DNA of 22,774 bases, from positions 2,453,719 to 2,476,492 of the forward strand of contig CM030941.1 of NCBI GenBank assembly GCA_018136815.1, in the 5' to 3' direction. A model generated the notes under the pieces. The model made no database searches. It was not told the origin of the DNA and was given only the letters and a program-made list of their open reading frames with translations. This DNA comes from Isochrysis galbana. Taxonomy: Eukaryota; Haptophyta; Isochrysidales; Isochrysidaceae. This document shows, piece by piece, positions 1 through 9,639 of the stretch. Position 1 is the stretch's first letter. Every line of letters begins with the position of its first letter. Both the position numbers and the translations under genes were made by a program.

Positions 1-3000
1 CAGGAAGCGTTTGGATGCCGCGTCCATACCCGACGATGGCTCATCGAGGAGGACAAGCGAGGGCGAGCCGACGAGTGCGACGCCCACACAAAGCTTGCGC
101 TTGTTGCCACCGGAATACGTACCGGCAGGCTTGTCGGCAAACTTGGCGAGGTCGAGCAACTGCAACAGGCCCTCCACCTCCTCCTCTATGACGGAGCTGG
201 GTATAGCTTTGATGCGAGCATACATCCGGAGCGTCTCCCGTCCCGTCATGAGCGACTCGAGCGCATCGTTCTGCGGACAGTAGCCGACGCGAGAGCGAAT
301 GCTGCCCTGTTCACGCCTGATGGACATTCCATCCAATGTGGCATCTCCTGATGACGGCTTCACGGCGCCCGTGAGCATGTTGAACGTGGTCGATTTGCCG
401 GCACCGTTGGTGCCCAGAAAACCGAAGCACTCGCCCTCGCGGATGCGGAGTGAGACGTCGCTCACTGCGACCTTGCCACCTCGCCCACTGTAAACCTTGC
501 GCAAATGATGCAGCACGAGCTTCTCATTGGTGTCGCCGGCGTCGATGGCAGCGCGCTCTGCGAGCACCGACTCATCCTCGAGGCTGCTGATTGGAAGGCT
601 CTGCCGTACTCCGGAAACTGCGCGAGGAGTCGAGTGCGATGCATCCCCAAGGGGAGTGAGGTCGCCCATGCCAAGGGCTCGTCGGCATCGTCGGAGGAAA
701 ACTTGAGCCACCGAGGAGGCCTCATTGTATTGCAACAGGAGCGTGATTGCGCCGAAGAAGACACCCTCGCAGAAGAGAGAAAGAAGGGGGGCGCCGAGGA
801 GGTCCAAGGAATATAGGCTTTTTTGCTGGCCGCGCGCGCCGATGATGGAAGAGAAGGCTTGTCTGGAAGCCATCTTGTAAAAGGAGTCGCCAAGGCAAAA
901 TGCAGGGAAGAGTCGGTAAACCGGCTGCAGGGCCTCGTTGGCCGGCTTGGTGTTGTCCATGAAGCCCAACACAAAATTGGCAATGACAAGCCCGAACCCC
1001 GTGACGAAATGAAAGGCGATCAAAGCAATGAGACCAGCTGAGGGCGACGTGAAGAAGAAGGATGCGGTAGATGCCAAGGTAATGGCAGCGAAGCCGAAAA
1101 GGGCTAGAGCGAGCGCAGTGGCGCACGTCGCCTCCGCTGTGCCAACAAAGGCCTCGGCTGCCGCGGGCACCGCTCGGCGAGCGATGCCGAAGACGGCGAG
1201 AGTGCAGAGGAGCACGCCGCAGAAGAGCATGCCGTCCCATGCCCAAGAAGAAGTCCAGTACGCTAGGCTAGGGACGCCCGAGACGAACTGCATTTGCTTC
1301 GAGCCCGACTCTCGCTCGCGTAGCAATGGCGTGACAAACAGAGCGCCCACGAACGCAAACGGGACAAGAATCATGATAGAGGCAAAGACGGCGATAATGG
1401 CGGAGATGGTCGCCTCCTCGCGTCGCGAGTACGGTAGCGCGTGAGCGGAGGTCACGAGTCGCGAGGCCCCAGACGTCCTGTTTGCGAGCAGAGCGTCGTA
1501 AGCGGATGTAACGATGGTCGGCATCGCGTGCGTTGATGTCGAGTTGAAGAATGCGAAGATGAGCGTATCGAGCGCGCCTGAGCGGAGAAGTTGGTATGAA
1601 AATGGCTTCAAGAAATTTGGCAGGAGCTGCACGACGGCGGGTGAAAGTAAGGGGTGATCCAGCGCGGCGATCGTGAACGCGGCCGGTCGTGTGGCGCTCG
1701 GATGATCGCGCAAGAATGTGGACACGTTTTGACCAGCGGCAAGCCCGCTGGAGCAGTCGGGGACGCCCCTTTCAACTGCCCAACCGTCTTGACTCAGCCG
1801 CGCGGCCCACGCCTGGGTGTCCTTGTCGGGTAAAAGCATCGGGACGCCGTCGGCTGTCACGAAACCGCGGCTGCCGACCGATGCCGCGAAAGCAGCGTTG
1901 GGTGTGAAGGGGAGCAATGGACCCGGATCGGATAGGCGAGTGGAGACCCCGAGCAGCAAAAGAGCGAAGAGCACAAGCCAGATAGGGCAGCAAAAAGAGC
2001 AGCAGGTGGTCAGCATATCGCGTCGTGAGGTGAGGGCACGCTTCACCAACAGACCCCTGTACAAGTTGGCGTTGGCAGCTATGCGTAAGGAAACGCCCGC
2101 GGTGCCATTCGGCGAGGAGCCACCAGCCTCGGCCGCAAGCAAGCGCTCCGATGCTAGCGATTCTGCTGCCGCGCTGGCGTGAGTAGCGATCGTGCCTTGC
2201 CGTGCGAGCTGGGTCCCGCTTACGATCTGCTTGAGCCGCTGGAGATCCTTTTCATTGATTTGCAAGAAAACGTCCTCGAGCGTCGTGCATGAGACGCCCA
2301 GATCTCGCACGCGGAGAACGTCGCGCGATTCTTCAACTTGGGCAAATGCGCGTTGGAGCGCCGAGAGGTCTTGCCCAGGAAGCCGCAGCACTAGGGCATC
2401 TTTGGACTCCTCGGCGACTTCCGCACCAGGGACATTCTGCTCGATGAGCCGTAGCAAAGTTGTGCTGTCATAGCACTCACCCGGATGGCTCTTTGTGAGG
2501 GTGAGGGTGTGGCCGACCCCAAAGTGCCCCTTCAAGAAGAGCGGCGAGCCAACGCATCGAAGTTGGCCAGCAGAGAGGATAGCGATGCGGTCGGAGAGCA
2601 CCTCGGCCTCGTCGAGGAAGTGGGTGGTCAGAACGAGGGTCCGCCCCTCGCGCATTTCCCGGAGCAGCGCCCAGATGGTGCGTCGCGACTGCGGGTCCAT
2701 GCCCGACGTGGGCTCATCGAGGAAGAGCGTGCGGCTGCCACCGAGGAGCGCGATGGCGAGGCAGAGCTTGCGCTTTTGCCCTCCGGAGAGCGAGCCCGCG
2801 GCCACGTCAGCGCGCGCCTCCAAGCCAACGCGGGCGAGCGCGGTGCGGACTTCCTCCTCGAGTTGGATGCCACGCATTCCGCGAAGTTCGGCAAAGAGCC
2901 GGAGGTGTTGCATCGGCGTGAGCGAAGGCCAAATGGTGTTGACTTGCTGACAAACACCGAGCGACGTACGGATCGCTTGCATCTCTGTGAGCACGGAGCG

Positions 3001-5289
3001 GCTGTCAATCATCGCGTCACCGGCCGTTGGAGGCACCAGGCCTGTCAGCATTGAGATGGTGGTAGTCTTGCCGGCGCCGTTTCCGCCCAGCAGTGAGGTG
3101 ATGACGCCGCACGGGAAGTCGACATGAAGATTGTCCACCGCGACACCGCGCGGGTACATCTTATGCAGACCTTTCACAGAGACGCCACGCTCACCCAAGG
3201 GCTGCATCAAAGGTTCCACCACCACTCCGTCATGCTGCAGGGGCAGGACGCCGGCGGCAGGCACGCCTTCCTCGTCCGAAACGCCTCGACGCTCAATCTC
3301 ACTCCGCCAGTAGGAGGGCAAGAGGCAGAACCATGGCTTGCGAGCAGTGCCAAACTCGCTAGGCACCACGGCATCCAAGTACCATGCGAGCGCGAGGTAC
3401 AGCAGCGTATCCACAAAAAGCATGAGTAGTACCTTGGAGAAGGGGAAAGCTCCCTCGTGGAGATTGGACCACCGGATGCCCTGCTGCGAGCCCTCGTACT
3501 GCGCCATGCTCGACGCACCTGCGCAATACATGAAGGGCCGCGCTGGGCAAGTGCCAAGGCAACGTAAAGTGGCATAGCGTGAAAGTTTTTTGAGTGGAAT
3601 TGGGTAGGACAGCGCACAAGATGCGATGATCTTCAGAATGGGGCAGGCAGTCTGCCCAGCGGACGGCGCTACTGGCCGGTTGGAAGGCTGAGCGCACCCA
3701 GGTAGAACGCCATGGCGGGAAGCAGCGAAGCGAGCGTTTTGCCCTTCGCTTGACCGTCGGAGAGCTCGCCACCTTCTAGAAAGATGGAGTAAGGCTGCGA
3801 GGTCAGGAAGAAGACGAGCGGCCCGACGAGGGCGGCGAGTCGAGCGTTCGCGAAGAAAGGAGCCATGGCGAGAGTGAATGTGAGGGTGGCGGCGCCAAAA
3901 AGCACGAAGAGGAGCACCACGAGAGAAGCATCTGAGTGCGCGTAGCATGAGAAGCCAAGCTCTGCGGCAGTCAGGAGCGAAATGAGGAGAAAGGTCCCGC
4001 CCGACACCACGAGCATCGACGCGTAGTAGGCGCTAGGTGCGGTTCCCATCATAAGCAACTGTTCCTTCAGCTTCGTCTCCCGTTCGAGCACAATGCCGCG
4101 CAGCAGTGTTGAGAGCGGTACTAGTAGTGAGAAGATGACGAGGATGCCAATCAGGTTGCCTGCAAAATTGAAGAAGAGGTTGTGCTTGTACGCGTCCACG
4201 GGGAACGGCACGCCATAGATGGAAGGGGCGCTGTCGGAGCCGGAGGTCAGCTCGAAGATCCGGCTGTTAACAGCCAGCTGCAGCGAGAGGAAGCCGGAGG
4301 CGTAGTAGTTGAAGAATTTGGTGGAAAGACCGATGGGGAAGCGGTCGAAAAAACGGCGTGTCGATGGCACCTTGGTCGCGTTGAAGCGCAGCGTGTAGTT
4401 CCAAGCGGTGTCAGGGGTGGAGGCGTTAGACAGTGAGTGGAAGATGAGAGCTGCCCATATCGGCCGTTCACCATCGTACGCTACCCTTTCCACTTCCGCC
4501 TCCGTGGCGTAATACGTGGATCGAAGGTCGGGCGGTGGTTGGTCAACCAATCCGAATGGTGCAGCGGCCTCCGAGAAGTTGAGCTGTGCTTCACGCACTC
4601 GTTGAAGCATGGGCTCGACAAAATGACGTGTGTCCGGCGTGTCAGGCACTACTGCGAGCTGCGCCCCCCCGTGGCTGAACGGCGGGAAGACCCTGTGGAG
4701 TGCGAAGCAAACTCTTACACTCAGGACGGACAATTCTTGCGAAAGGTATGGAGGCCACGCCAAGAAAGGCACCGATACGGGAGGACAGGCAGGAGGGGAG
4801 AGAAAGAAGAGAGCGAGGCAAAAGCACTGGCAAGAGAAAGACGGAGATGCGACATGAGAGAGAGAGAGAGGCTGTGGAGAAGAACGAGGCGAGAGAGGCG
4901 CACCTGTGGAGTGTGAGGTTGGAGACTCCAGAGGCGTAGAGCAGGTAGAGCCACAAGGGTGGTACCCACCCAGGCGTGGGTTCCTCAGCGTGCTCGACGG
5001 GGAGATCGAGCGGTATAGAGCCTGAGAATAGCCATGCGGGCGAGGCCGCGCTGCCCACAGCCTCGAGAAGGCTGCGTGGAGCGTACTGGCGGCTGTTCAC
5101 AGCGTCGAGCGTGGAGGCGTGAACGCCGACGATCATGATTGAGCAGAGGAGGGCGGGGAGGAGGAGCTCGGCGAGGGTGGAGGCGGGGCGGGCGAGCTTT
5201 AGTGGCACTTCCTTCGACACCACCAGCCGTATCGCCTGTCGCCACCATGAGGAGGGGGGCACAGAGGAGGGGAGGAGGGACGACGCCAT
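1..5289 (-). CDS. ABCA-subfamily full-size ABC transporter, three exons, 3' end cut by window edge
   Basis: Membrane ATPase of the ABCA family, which usually moves lipids or amphipathic molecules; the substrate cannot be read from sequence. Exons on the minus strand are 5289-4904, 4692-3698 and 3518-1, with GT-AG introns of 211 and 179 bases. The joins restore family motifs: SNLTLHRVFPPF, and YLGASSMAQYEG leading into GIRWSNL. About 1633 residues are visible. TMD1 has a first helix near residues 43-57, a large loop, and the ABCA hallmark ERETKLKEQLLMMG. NBD1 has Walker A GGNGAGKT (605-612), signature LSGGQ (704-708) and Walker B LFLDEPTSGMD (from 725). TMD2 carries RERESGSKQMQFVSGV and YWTSSWAWD. 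NBD2 has GTNGAGKS (1496-1503), SGGNK (1596-1600) and LVLLDEPSSGMD (from about 1613). Catalytic glutamates are present in both NBDs, so the gene looks functional. The ATG at 5289 precedes the basic stretch RQAIRLVVSKEVPLK and the first helix, as in relatives. The H-loop of NBD2 and the C-terminus lie outside the window. Confidence 0.93.
3519..3697 (-). other. ABCA intron 2
   Basis: The donor is CTGG|GTGCGCTC and the acceptor GCGCAG|GTGCGTCG, 179 bases. Splicing moves from frame 2 to frame 0 and restores the ABCA segment before TMD1 helix 6. A shorter 6-nt match (GGTGCG) spans both borders, which could be chance. Confidence 0.85.
4693..4903 (-). other. ABCA intron 1, flanked by an 11-nt direct repeat at its splice sites
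   Basis: The donor is CAG|GTGCGC and the acceptor CCACAG|GG. The 11-mer CACTCCACAGG (minus strand) lies across both borders, at plus positions 4903-4913 and 4692-4702, exactly one intron length apart. The intron also holds an AG/CT microsatellite near 4856-4872. A repeat of this length across both splice sites resembles a target-site duplication left by an inserted intron. Confidence 0.75.
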
Positions 5290-5855
5290 GGGCGGAGTGA
5301 AAGGAGAGTTGGGATAGGAAGAGGGGAAGAGAGGAGGGAAGACAGCCGTGTGAATCGGTGAGAAAGGGGAAGAAAAATGAAGAGATGGCGCGTATCAAGA
5401 ACGCGTGGGATTCGGGTTGAAGCGAATTTCCAGTCACTACTTTGACCTGTGAATTCTACTGTGTACCTTCTATCACTCAGGAATTTGGCTGAGGGGGCGC
5501 GGGTGCCGAGCAAGCCTTACAATAATGAGGACAGCGAAGGGGATTTGTAGTCAGGGAACACCAGGTAAAATACAGAAACGTAGCGGGTGGTGACCAAGAC
5601 GAAGAAAAGGAAATATGAAGTGGCCACCAACAAAAGGATTCTCTCCCTTCTTTCCTCCTCTCTCCCCCTCTTTCCCTCTCTCCCTCTCTCCCTCCCTCCC
5701 TCTCTCCCCTACCCTCCCCCTCCTCCACCCCGCCAGCCCGCCTGCTCGACCCCTCGGCGCCGCCGACGAGGTAAACTCTCGAGGTTTAACCCTAGTACGT
5801 CCCTATAAGCCGATTTTTTGATGTCGGCATTTGGGTTGGCGGGCTCGCGGGCTCG
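5290..5855. other. Intergenic region upstream of the ABCA gene with pyrimidine microsatellite
   Basis: No gene is recognised. The stretch 5640-5735 is an almost pure C/T tract of TCCC/CTCT units on the plus strand; being low complexity, it produces spurious serine/proline or glycine/arginine frames. The ABCA promoter should lie here or in 5290-5500, but no clear core promoter element can be defended. Confidence 0.6.
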
Positions 5856-6022
5856 CTAGCCTGGTTTTTTTAGCTGGGTGGCCTCCACATAGGCAGGATA
5901 GAACACCCTATGCAGCATGGGCTCCAGGATTAAGTCTATAGAGGCTTTCCAACAGTACGAAATCACGGAAAATGCAAAAACGGACAAAATCGGACAAAAA
6001 CCTCCAACTATTCTCGGAGACA

Positions 6023-6270
6023 CTACCGGTGGGTGGCAAAGAAGCACGACAAGTGATAATAGCTGCCGATACCTTCGCGACAGGCAAAGCACCTATACTG
6101 GGGTCGCTTCGGCTTCTGCACAGCACATTGAGAATACCCACATAGACCCTTTAGCGGGGACACACGCTCGGCTTTCTTGAGCGGACCACGTGACCCGGTG
6201 CGGCGGTTCTTCTCGCTTAGCTCCACCGCAACCTTGCTCATGTCAACCAGCTCGTGTTCGGCGCGCCGCT
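6023..6270 (-). pseudogene. Possible piggyBac-like transposase C-terminal cysteine/histidine finger (remnant)
   Basis: The last roughly 80 codons of a minus-strand frame end in a cysteine-rich module. It has CGYSQC, then YRCFAC, then YHLSCFFATH and a stop. The order of paired cysteines, an aromatic-x-C-x2-C pair and a final CFxxxH resembles the C-terminal cross-brace zinc finger of piggyBac-like (DDE_Tnp_1_7) transposases. No DDE catalytic core is visible upstream, because the frame runs into a G-rich low-complexity tract. If the assignment is right, this is a broken tail; it could instead be the last exon of an unrelated zinc-binding protein. Confidence 0.35.
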
Positions 6271-6429
6271 GCACGTGTTTGGAGGCTGGGCTCAGAAACT
6301 CTCCCGAATTTATCATCATTGCCCCTGCATGCACAACACACAAGCCTGCGGGCTTGCGCTTCCGAAGTGTCTGCGTTCGTTCGAGAACGTGTGTGGCCAC
6401 GGGAAGTTTGGGTACCACGGGCGGCCTTG

Positions 6430-6680
6430 GTGGTGGCAGGCCTGGCGGGAGCGTGGGATGGGGTGGGGTGGGAGGTGGGGGGTGGGAGGAGGCTCGCAAG
6501 TGGTTCGCGGGAGGGCGAGGGGGGGGGGGAGGGGAGGGGGGGGGGGGGGCTGCATATAATGGAAAAGAACGAGGCCAAGAGGTGAACAAGGGAGGGGGTG
6601 TTGTCTGGTCACGGAGAGGGTCCGGGGGGGGAAAGGCGGGGGAGGAGGGGGAGAGGAGGGAAACGGGCTCGCGCCAACCT
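6430..6680. repeat. G-rich low-complexity tract
   Basis: Long runs of G with GGGA and GGGGT units cover most of this stretch, including runs of more than eight G near 6510-6550. On the minus strand it reads as proline-rich frames that I treat as artefacts. Such tracts can form G-quadruplex DNA and are prone to assembly error. Confidence 0.7.
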
Positions 6681-6892
6681 TTCGTGGCAACGTTCTCCCG
6701 CGCTTCTAAAACCAAGCACAATTGACGAATTTGTGATTGGGAGATCTAGCTAGGCCTAGGAGGGGCCCCAATTCACATTCGGAGGCCCCCAGGAGCCCTC
6801 CTAGTGCCCCTAGGCATAGCGTTTTCGTATGTAACGTTAGGTTACTTAGGTCGTTTGCCTTCATTTGGTACCCGGTCGCGCAGCCGCTCTTG

Positions 6893-7110
6893 CTAGGAGA
6901 GGCCGAGCAGCACCACGTACGCGACGAGAACGCCGTCGCCTTGGCTCGGCATAAGGGCGCGTCCCGAGAGGGCCTGGTAGACGGCGCCGGGCGTGCCGCG
7001 CACGAGCGCGTTGAGCGGCTGCAGCGGAGCGAGGGCGAAGGCGACGATCCCGAGCGTGTGGTGCGAGAAGGGGGCACCCACGCCGACGGCGAGCGCGACG
7101 CCGGAAACGT
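6893..7110 (-). pseudogene. GC-rich hydrophobic protein fragment, unidentified (weakly MATE-like)
   Basis: About 70 codons on the minus strand read as a membrane-protein tail, with two hydrophobic stretches around GVALAVGVGAPFSHHTLGIV and VLVAYVVLLGLS, then a stop. The piece is much more GC-rich than its flanks and ends abruptly at an oligo(T) run (minus strand) beside the knottin gene. The segment QPLNALV...VYQAL weakly recalls the C-terminal half of MATE efflux proteins. This is a guess, and no complete gene is present. Confidence 0.2.
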
Positions 7111-7121
7111 TGAAAAAAAAA

Positions 7122-7511
7122 ATGGACATACGGGTAGATATGCCCTCGAAACGACTTTTGATTGCCCTCGCGGTGGTCGTCGCCACCGTGGTCGCCGCCG
7201 TCGTCGTGGCGTTGGTACTCACGAATAAGAAGCAGCCAGACAGATGTAAGGATGTGGAGGGAGAGTGTGCAAACGATGGAGACTGTTGTCACGATCTCGT
7301 GTGTTCCGACCAAAAGTGCCGTACGGTCCCACCGTGTATCGAGAAAAGGGGGGGGTGCAGTTATGACGACGAGTGCTGTGAAGGACTTGAGTGCAATGAC
7401 AACGGAGTGTGTGACACGCCATGCCGCGAGCCAGGGTCGGTGTGCCAAAATAACTCAGAGTGCTGTGGTGAATACACGTGTAGTAGTGGTACCTGCAAAC
7501 CTGATGACTGA
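7122..7511 (+). CDS. Membrane-anchored protein with three cystine-knot-like (knottin) repeats
   Basis: A 129-residue predicted type II or signal-anchored membrane protein. Residues 12-34 are one strongly hydrophobic helix preceded by basic residues. The rest is three repeats with the cysteine framework C-x6-C-x5-CC-x4-C-x4/5-C, at C42-C66, C72-C97 and C101-C125. All 18 cysteines are kept, and loops are acidic and variable. This spacing is that of inhibitor-cystine-knot domains (C-C-CC-C-C), a fold found in secreted inhibitors, binding domains and some venom peptides; here it is anchored and tandem. There is no evidence that it is a toxin. The ATG at 7122 follows an A run with A at -3; a second in-frame ATG at 7140 would give a protein six residues shorter. 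An N-N-S sequon lies at residue 110. The gene is uninterrupted and converges with the dioxygenase gene, with 85 bases between stops. Function unknown. Confidence 0.8.
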   Translation: MDIRVDMPSKRLLIALAVVVATVVAAVVVALVLTNKKQPDRCKDVEGECANDGDCCHDLVCSDQKCRTVPPCIEKRGGCSYDDECCEGLECNDNGVCDTPCREPGSVCQNNSECCGEYTCSSGTCKPDD

Positions 7512-7554
7512 TTCACACGCACAGCTTTTCGCCCGTCGGACGCACTCGCCGGGT

Positions 7555-7580
7555 AGCCGAGGGGGGGGGGGGGCGGGGCA
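7555..7580 (+). repeat. G homopolymer-rich spacer between convergent genes
   Basis: A run of about a dozen G followed by CGGGG lies between the two convergent stop codons. It may form a G-quadruplex in the transcripts of one strand. No polyadenylation signal stands out. Confidence 0.5.
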
Positions 7581-7596
7581 GTGCTCCTCCGACAAT

Positions 7597-8481
7597 TCAG
7601 ATCCCCGACAGCGAGTAGCGTGTACAGCCACGGAAGCATTTGATATGGTACAGTAGGCTCTGTCCGAGGGTATACCCGGCTTCGAAGTTCCAAAGCTTAC
7701 GCGGGGGCGGTACGGCGCACCCTTTTCGACGCACGAGGACGCGGAAGCCCACCGACTTCCTGCGGCTCTTGAGGACGCGAAAGTCGGACATGTGCAAGAA
7801 GCGGGGGCTGAATACCAACATGTCTCCGGGCGTGAAATCCAAATACTTAGCACATCGGCTGATCTTGGACTCCCGTTCGTGCTGAGGGGTGACGAACATC
7901 AATGTTTGGTTGTCGCCTGCAAGCATCACACGGCCATTCTCTCCTTCATTGGAATCAAATATGAACATGTTACCCCAGTTGTGCTCGTGATCGTTTTCGA
8001 GAAGCATCCAGACTTGAAACCCGTCGTTCGGATAGAATTCCCACTGGATGTCATTGTGGATCTGGGGGAAGTACGCGCCCTCTTTGGACAGCACATCTAA
8101 GACGATCAAGTCATCAAGCTTGAGCTCGCGCCCATCACAATGAATATGCGGCAAAATCATCTTGAGCAACGCATCGATATCCCCCCGCGCGACCTTCCGC
8201 TTCAATGCTTGTACATACTCCGAGGCGCCCAAGCAGAAGGCCCACTCATCGTGTCCTCTCTTGCAGTCGTATGGGCTGGTGGGCAATAAGTCGTCCCTTC
8301 TGACATTGCGAATATCGAAGACTTGTGAGAAATGAGCATACAAATTGCGGTTTTTCCTCAACCGAGCCGCTGTCACGCGGTCGATGTACGCGTTCTTGAG
8401 ACGCTCATGGCACAATAGCAGTGCGATCACACAAGCCAACAGGGCGCAGAGCACCAGGGCACACGTGGACTTGGTACGCAT
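7597..8481 (-). CDS. Membrane-anchored Fe(II)/2-oxoglutarate dioxygenase, phytanoyl-CoA dioxygenase-like
   Basis: A 294-residue protein with an N-terminal signal anchor (about residues 7-24), so probably a type II membrane enzyme facing the secretory lumen. The catalytic domain shows the 2-His-1-Asp iron facial triad. HND gives H142 and D144 in PQIHNDIQWEFYP, and the distal histidine H230 is in PGDMLVFSPRFLHMSD. An arginine for 2-oxoglutarate binding follows in RRKSVGFRVLV. The GDMLVF...LHMSD block is typical of PhyH-like enzymes, which hydroxylate small molecules or protein side chains using O2, iron and 2-oxoglutarate; the substrate is unknown. The true start is the ATG at 8481; a longer reading would begin at a TTG and add only five residues. 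A single exon is enough. It converges on the knottin-repeat gene. Frame and catalytic residues look intact. Confidence 0.82.
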   Translation of the reverse strand: MRTKSTCALVLCALLACVIALLLCHERLKNAYIDRVTAARLRKNRNLYAHFSQVFDIRNVRRDDLLPTSPYDCKRGHDEWAFCLGASEYVQALKRKVARGDIDALLKMILPHIHCDGRELKLDDLIVLDVLSKEGAYFPQIHNDIQWEFYPNDGFQVWMLLENDHEHNWGNMFIFDSNEGENGRVMLAGDNQTLMFVTPQHERESKISRCAKYLDFTPGDMLVFSPRFLHMSDFRVLKSRRKSVGFRVLVRRKGCAVPPPRKLWNFEAGYTLGQSLLYHIKCFRGCTRYSLSGI

Positions 8482-8514
8482 GATTCTCCTTACCAATCAC
8501 GAGCGAAAAACACA

Positions 8515-8665
8515 GACTGAGGATGCGCACGTATTCCGTCACTGAGGGGTCGCGCACCCCGACCCAGTCGCCGCCCGTGCGGTCCCAGGACTCGCGGAGG
8601 CGGAGGCCGGCGGCGGCCACCTCGGCCGCGAGCAGCTGAGCGGAGGCGTTGTGCGCGGCCAGGTG
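8515..8665 (-). other. Possible orphan coding fragment
   Basis: One minus-strand frame reads as natural-looking protein (HNASAQLLAAEVAAAG, then SWDRTGGDWVGVRDPSVTEY), just upstream of the dioxygenase start and head to head with the transposase fragment. No start codon or conserved motif is visible and I do not recognise it. It could be an exon of an undetected gene, a captured gene fragment, or a shadow in GC-rich DNA. Confidence 0.15.
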
Positions 8666-8689
8666 GCGGTCTCCGCCGCCGCGCGCTGC

Positions 8690-9634
8690 AGCTGCTCGAC
8701 CGCAAGGAGTGGCGCGGGCTCCCGCGCCGCTTCTTCCGCGCCCAGCGGCGCCAGATGGGCGGCCCGCTCGAGGCCTACCTCGGCGACTCGTACGACTTTG
8801 TGCGCTTCGTCGACTTCGTCACCAGCTGCGTGCACGCCTTCTTCGGAGAGGAGGTGCTCGCCGACCTGCGCCTCGGCTGGGACAACGCCTCCACGCACGG
8901 CCGCGTCGACGTGGGCACCCCCGCCGCCAGCGGCATGCACAACCACGTGCACGAGATCTTCGGCGCGTCGGGGGCCGTCTTCATCCCGCCCAACACGCCC
9001 GCCACCGACCCCGTCGAGGCCATCGTCAACGCCACCAAGGCCTGCCTCAGCCTGCTGCCGCTGCCGCCGCTCGGCCGCTTCACGCCCGCGCAGATGGTGC
9101 CGCGCATCCGCTACGCCATCTCCACCCTCCCGCAGGACAGCCTCTACGCCTGGTTCCGCGGCTGCCGACTGGGCGCCGCTGCGCGACCTCCGGCTACTCG
9201 ACGCGCAGCAGAAGCCGCTCCGGGCCAAGGTGGGCCAGTGGGACGCGCTCGAGGCCGAGCTCGCCGACCGGCTCGGCGCGCCCTGGGAGCCCGAGGAGGG
9301 CCCCGCGCGGCGCGTCTTCGTGCCCGTGCTGCTGCTCTGCACCGCGCGCGAGCTGCGCGGGCTCGCGGCGGAGGGGGAGGGGCAGGGGGGGCAGGACGAG
9401 GCGACCGCCGCCGCGCGGCGCGCGTGCGCGCAGCTGCGCCGCCTGCTGCCCGCCGACCGGCGCAACACGCCGTACCGGTGGCTCGCGAGCGAGCTGGCGC
9501 TCGCCGACGGGCAGGTCGAGAGGAGGCTCCAGTGGATGATCGCGCGGATGCTCGGCGGCGGCGGCGGCGACGAGGAGTGGCTCGCCGCGTCCGCCCACCA
9601 GGACGCGGGGCGCAGGACGGTCTTCAGCTTCTAA
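8690..9634 (+). pseudogene. DDE-superfamily transposase fragment (DDE_3/Tc1-IS630-like), 5'-truncated and frameshifted
   Basis: The first half reads in frame 1 (codons starting at 8701). It contains LGWDNASTHGR, with the second catalytic aspartate, and FIPPNTPATDPVEAIV, with the downstream glutamate; this PPN(T/S)P...P(I/V)E block is characteristic of Tc1/mariner-IS630-like DDE endonucleases. About 44 residues separate the D and E, more than in Tc1. The first aspartate and the helix-turn-helix domain are missing, so the 5' part is lost. Near 9160-9166 good coding sequence moves to frame 2 (YAWFR, then ADWAPLRDLRLLDAQ) and runs to a stop at 9634. One extra base explains this. The C-terminal 150 residues are helical and charged, and I do not recognise them. 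Much more GC-rich than the LINE that follows. Probably inactive. Confidence 0.55.
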
Positions 9635-9639
9635 ATGAT

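Noticed and set aside
2485..3054. Plus-strand frames across the ABC transporter
   Set aside because: They are antisense to NBD1, whose Walker A, signature and Walker B motifs are clear on the minus strand.
6316..6721. Proline-rich and glycine-rich frames on both strands
   Set aside because: They are products of the G-rich low-complexity tract, without conserved sequence or ATG context.
8539..9468. A 309-codon minus-strand open frame rich in R, A, S and G
   Set aside because: It is antisense to the DDE transposase in very GC-rich DNA, where all frames tend to be open; it has no motif.
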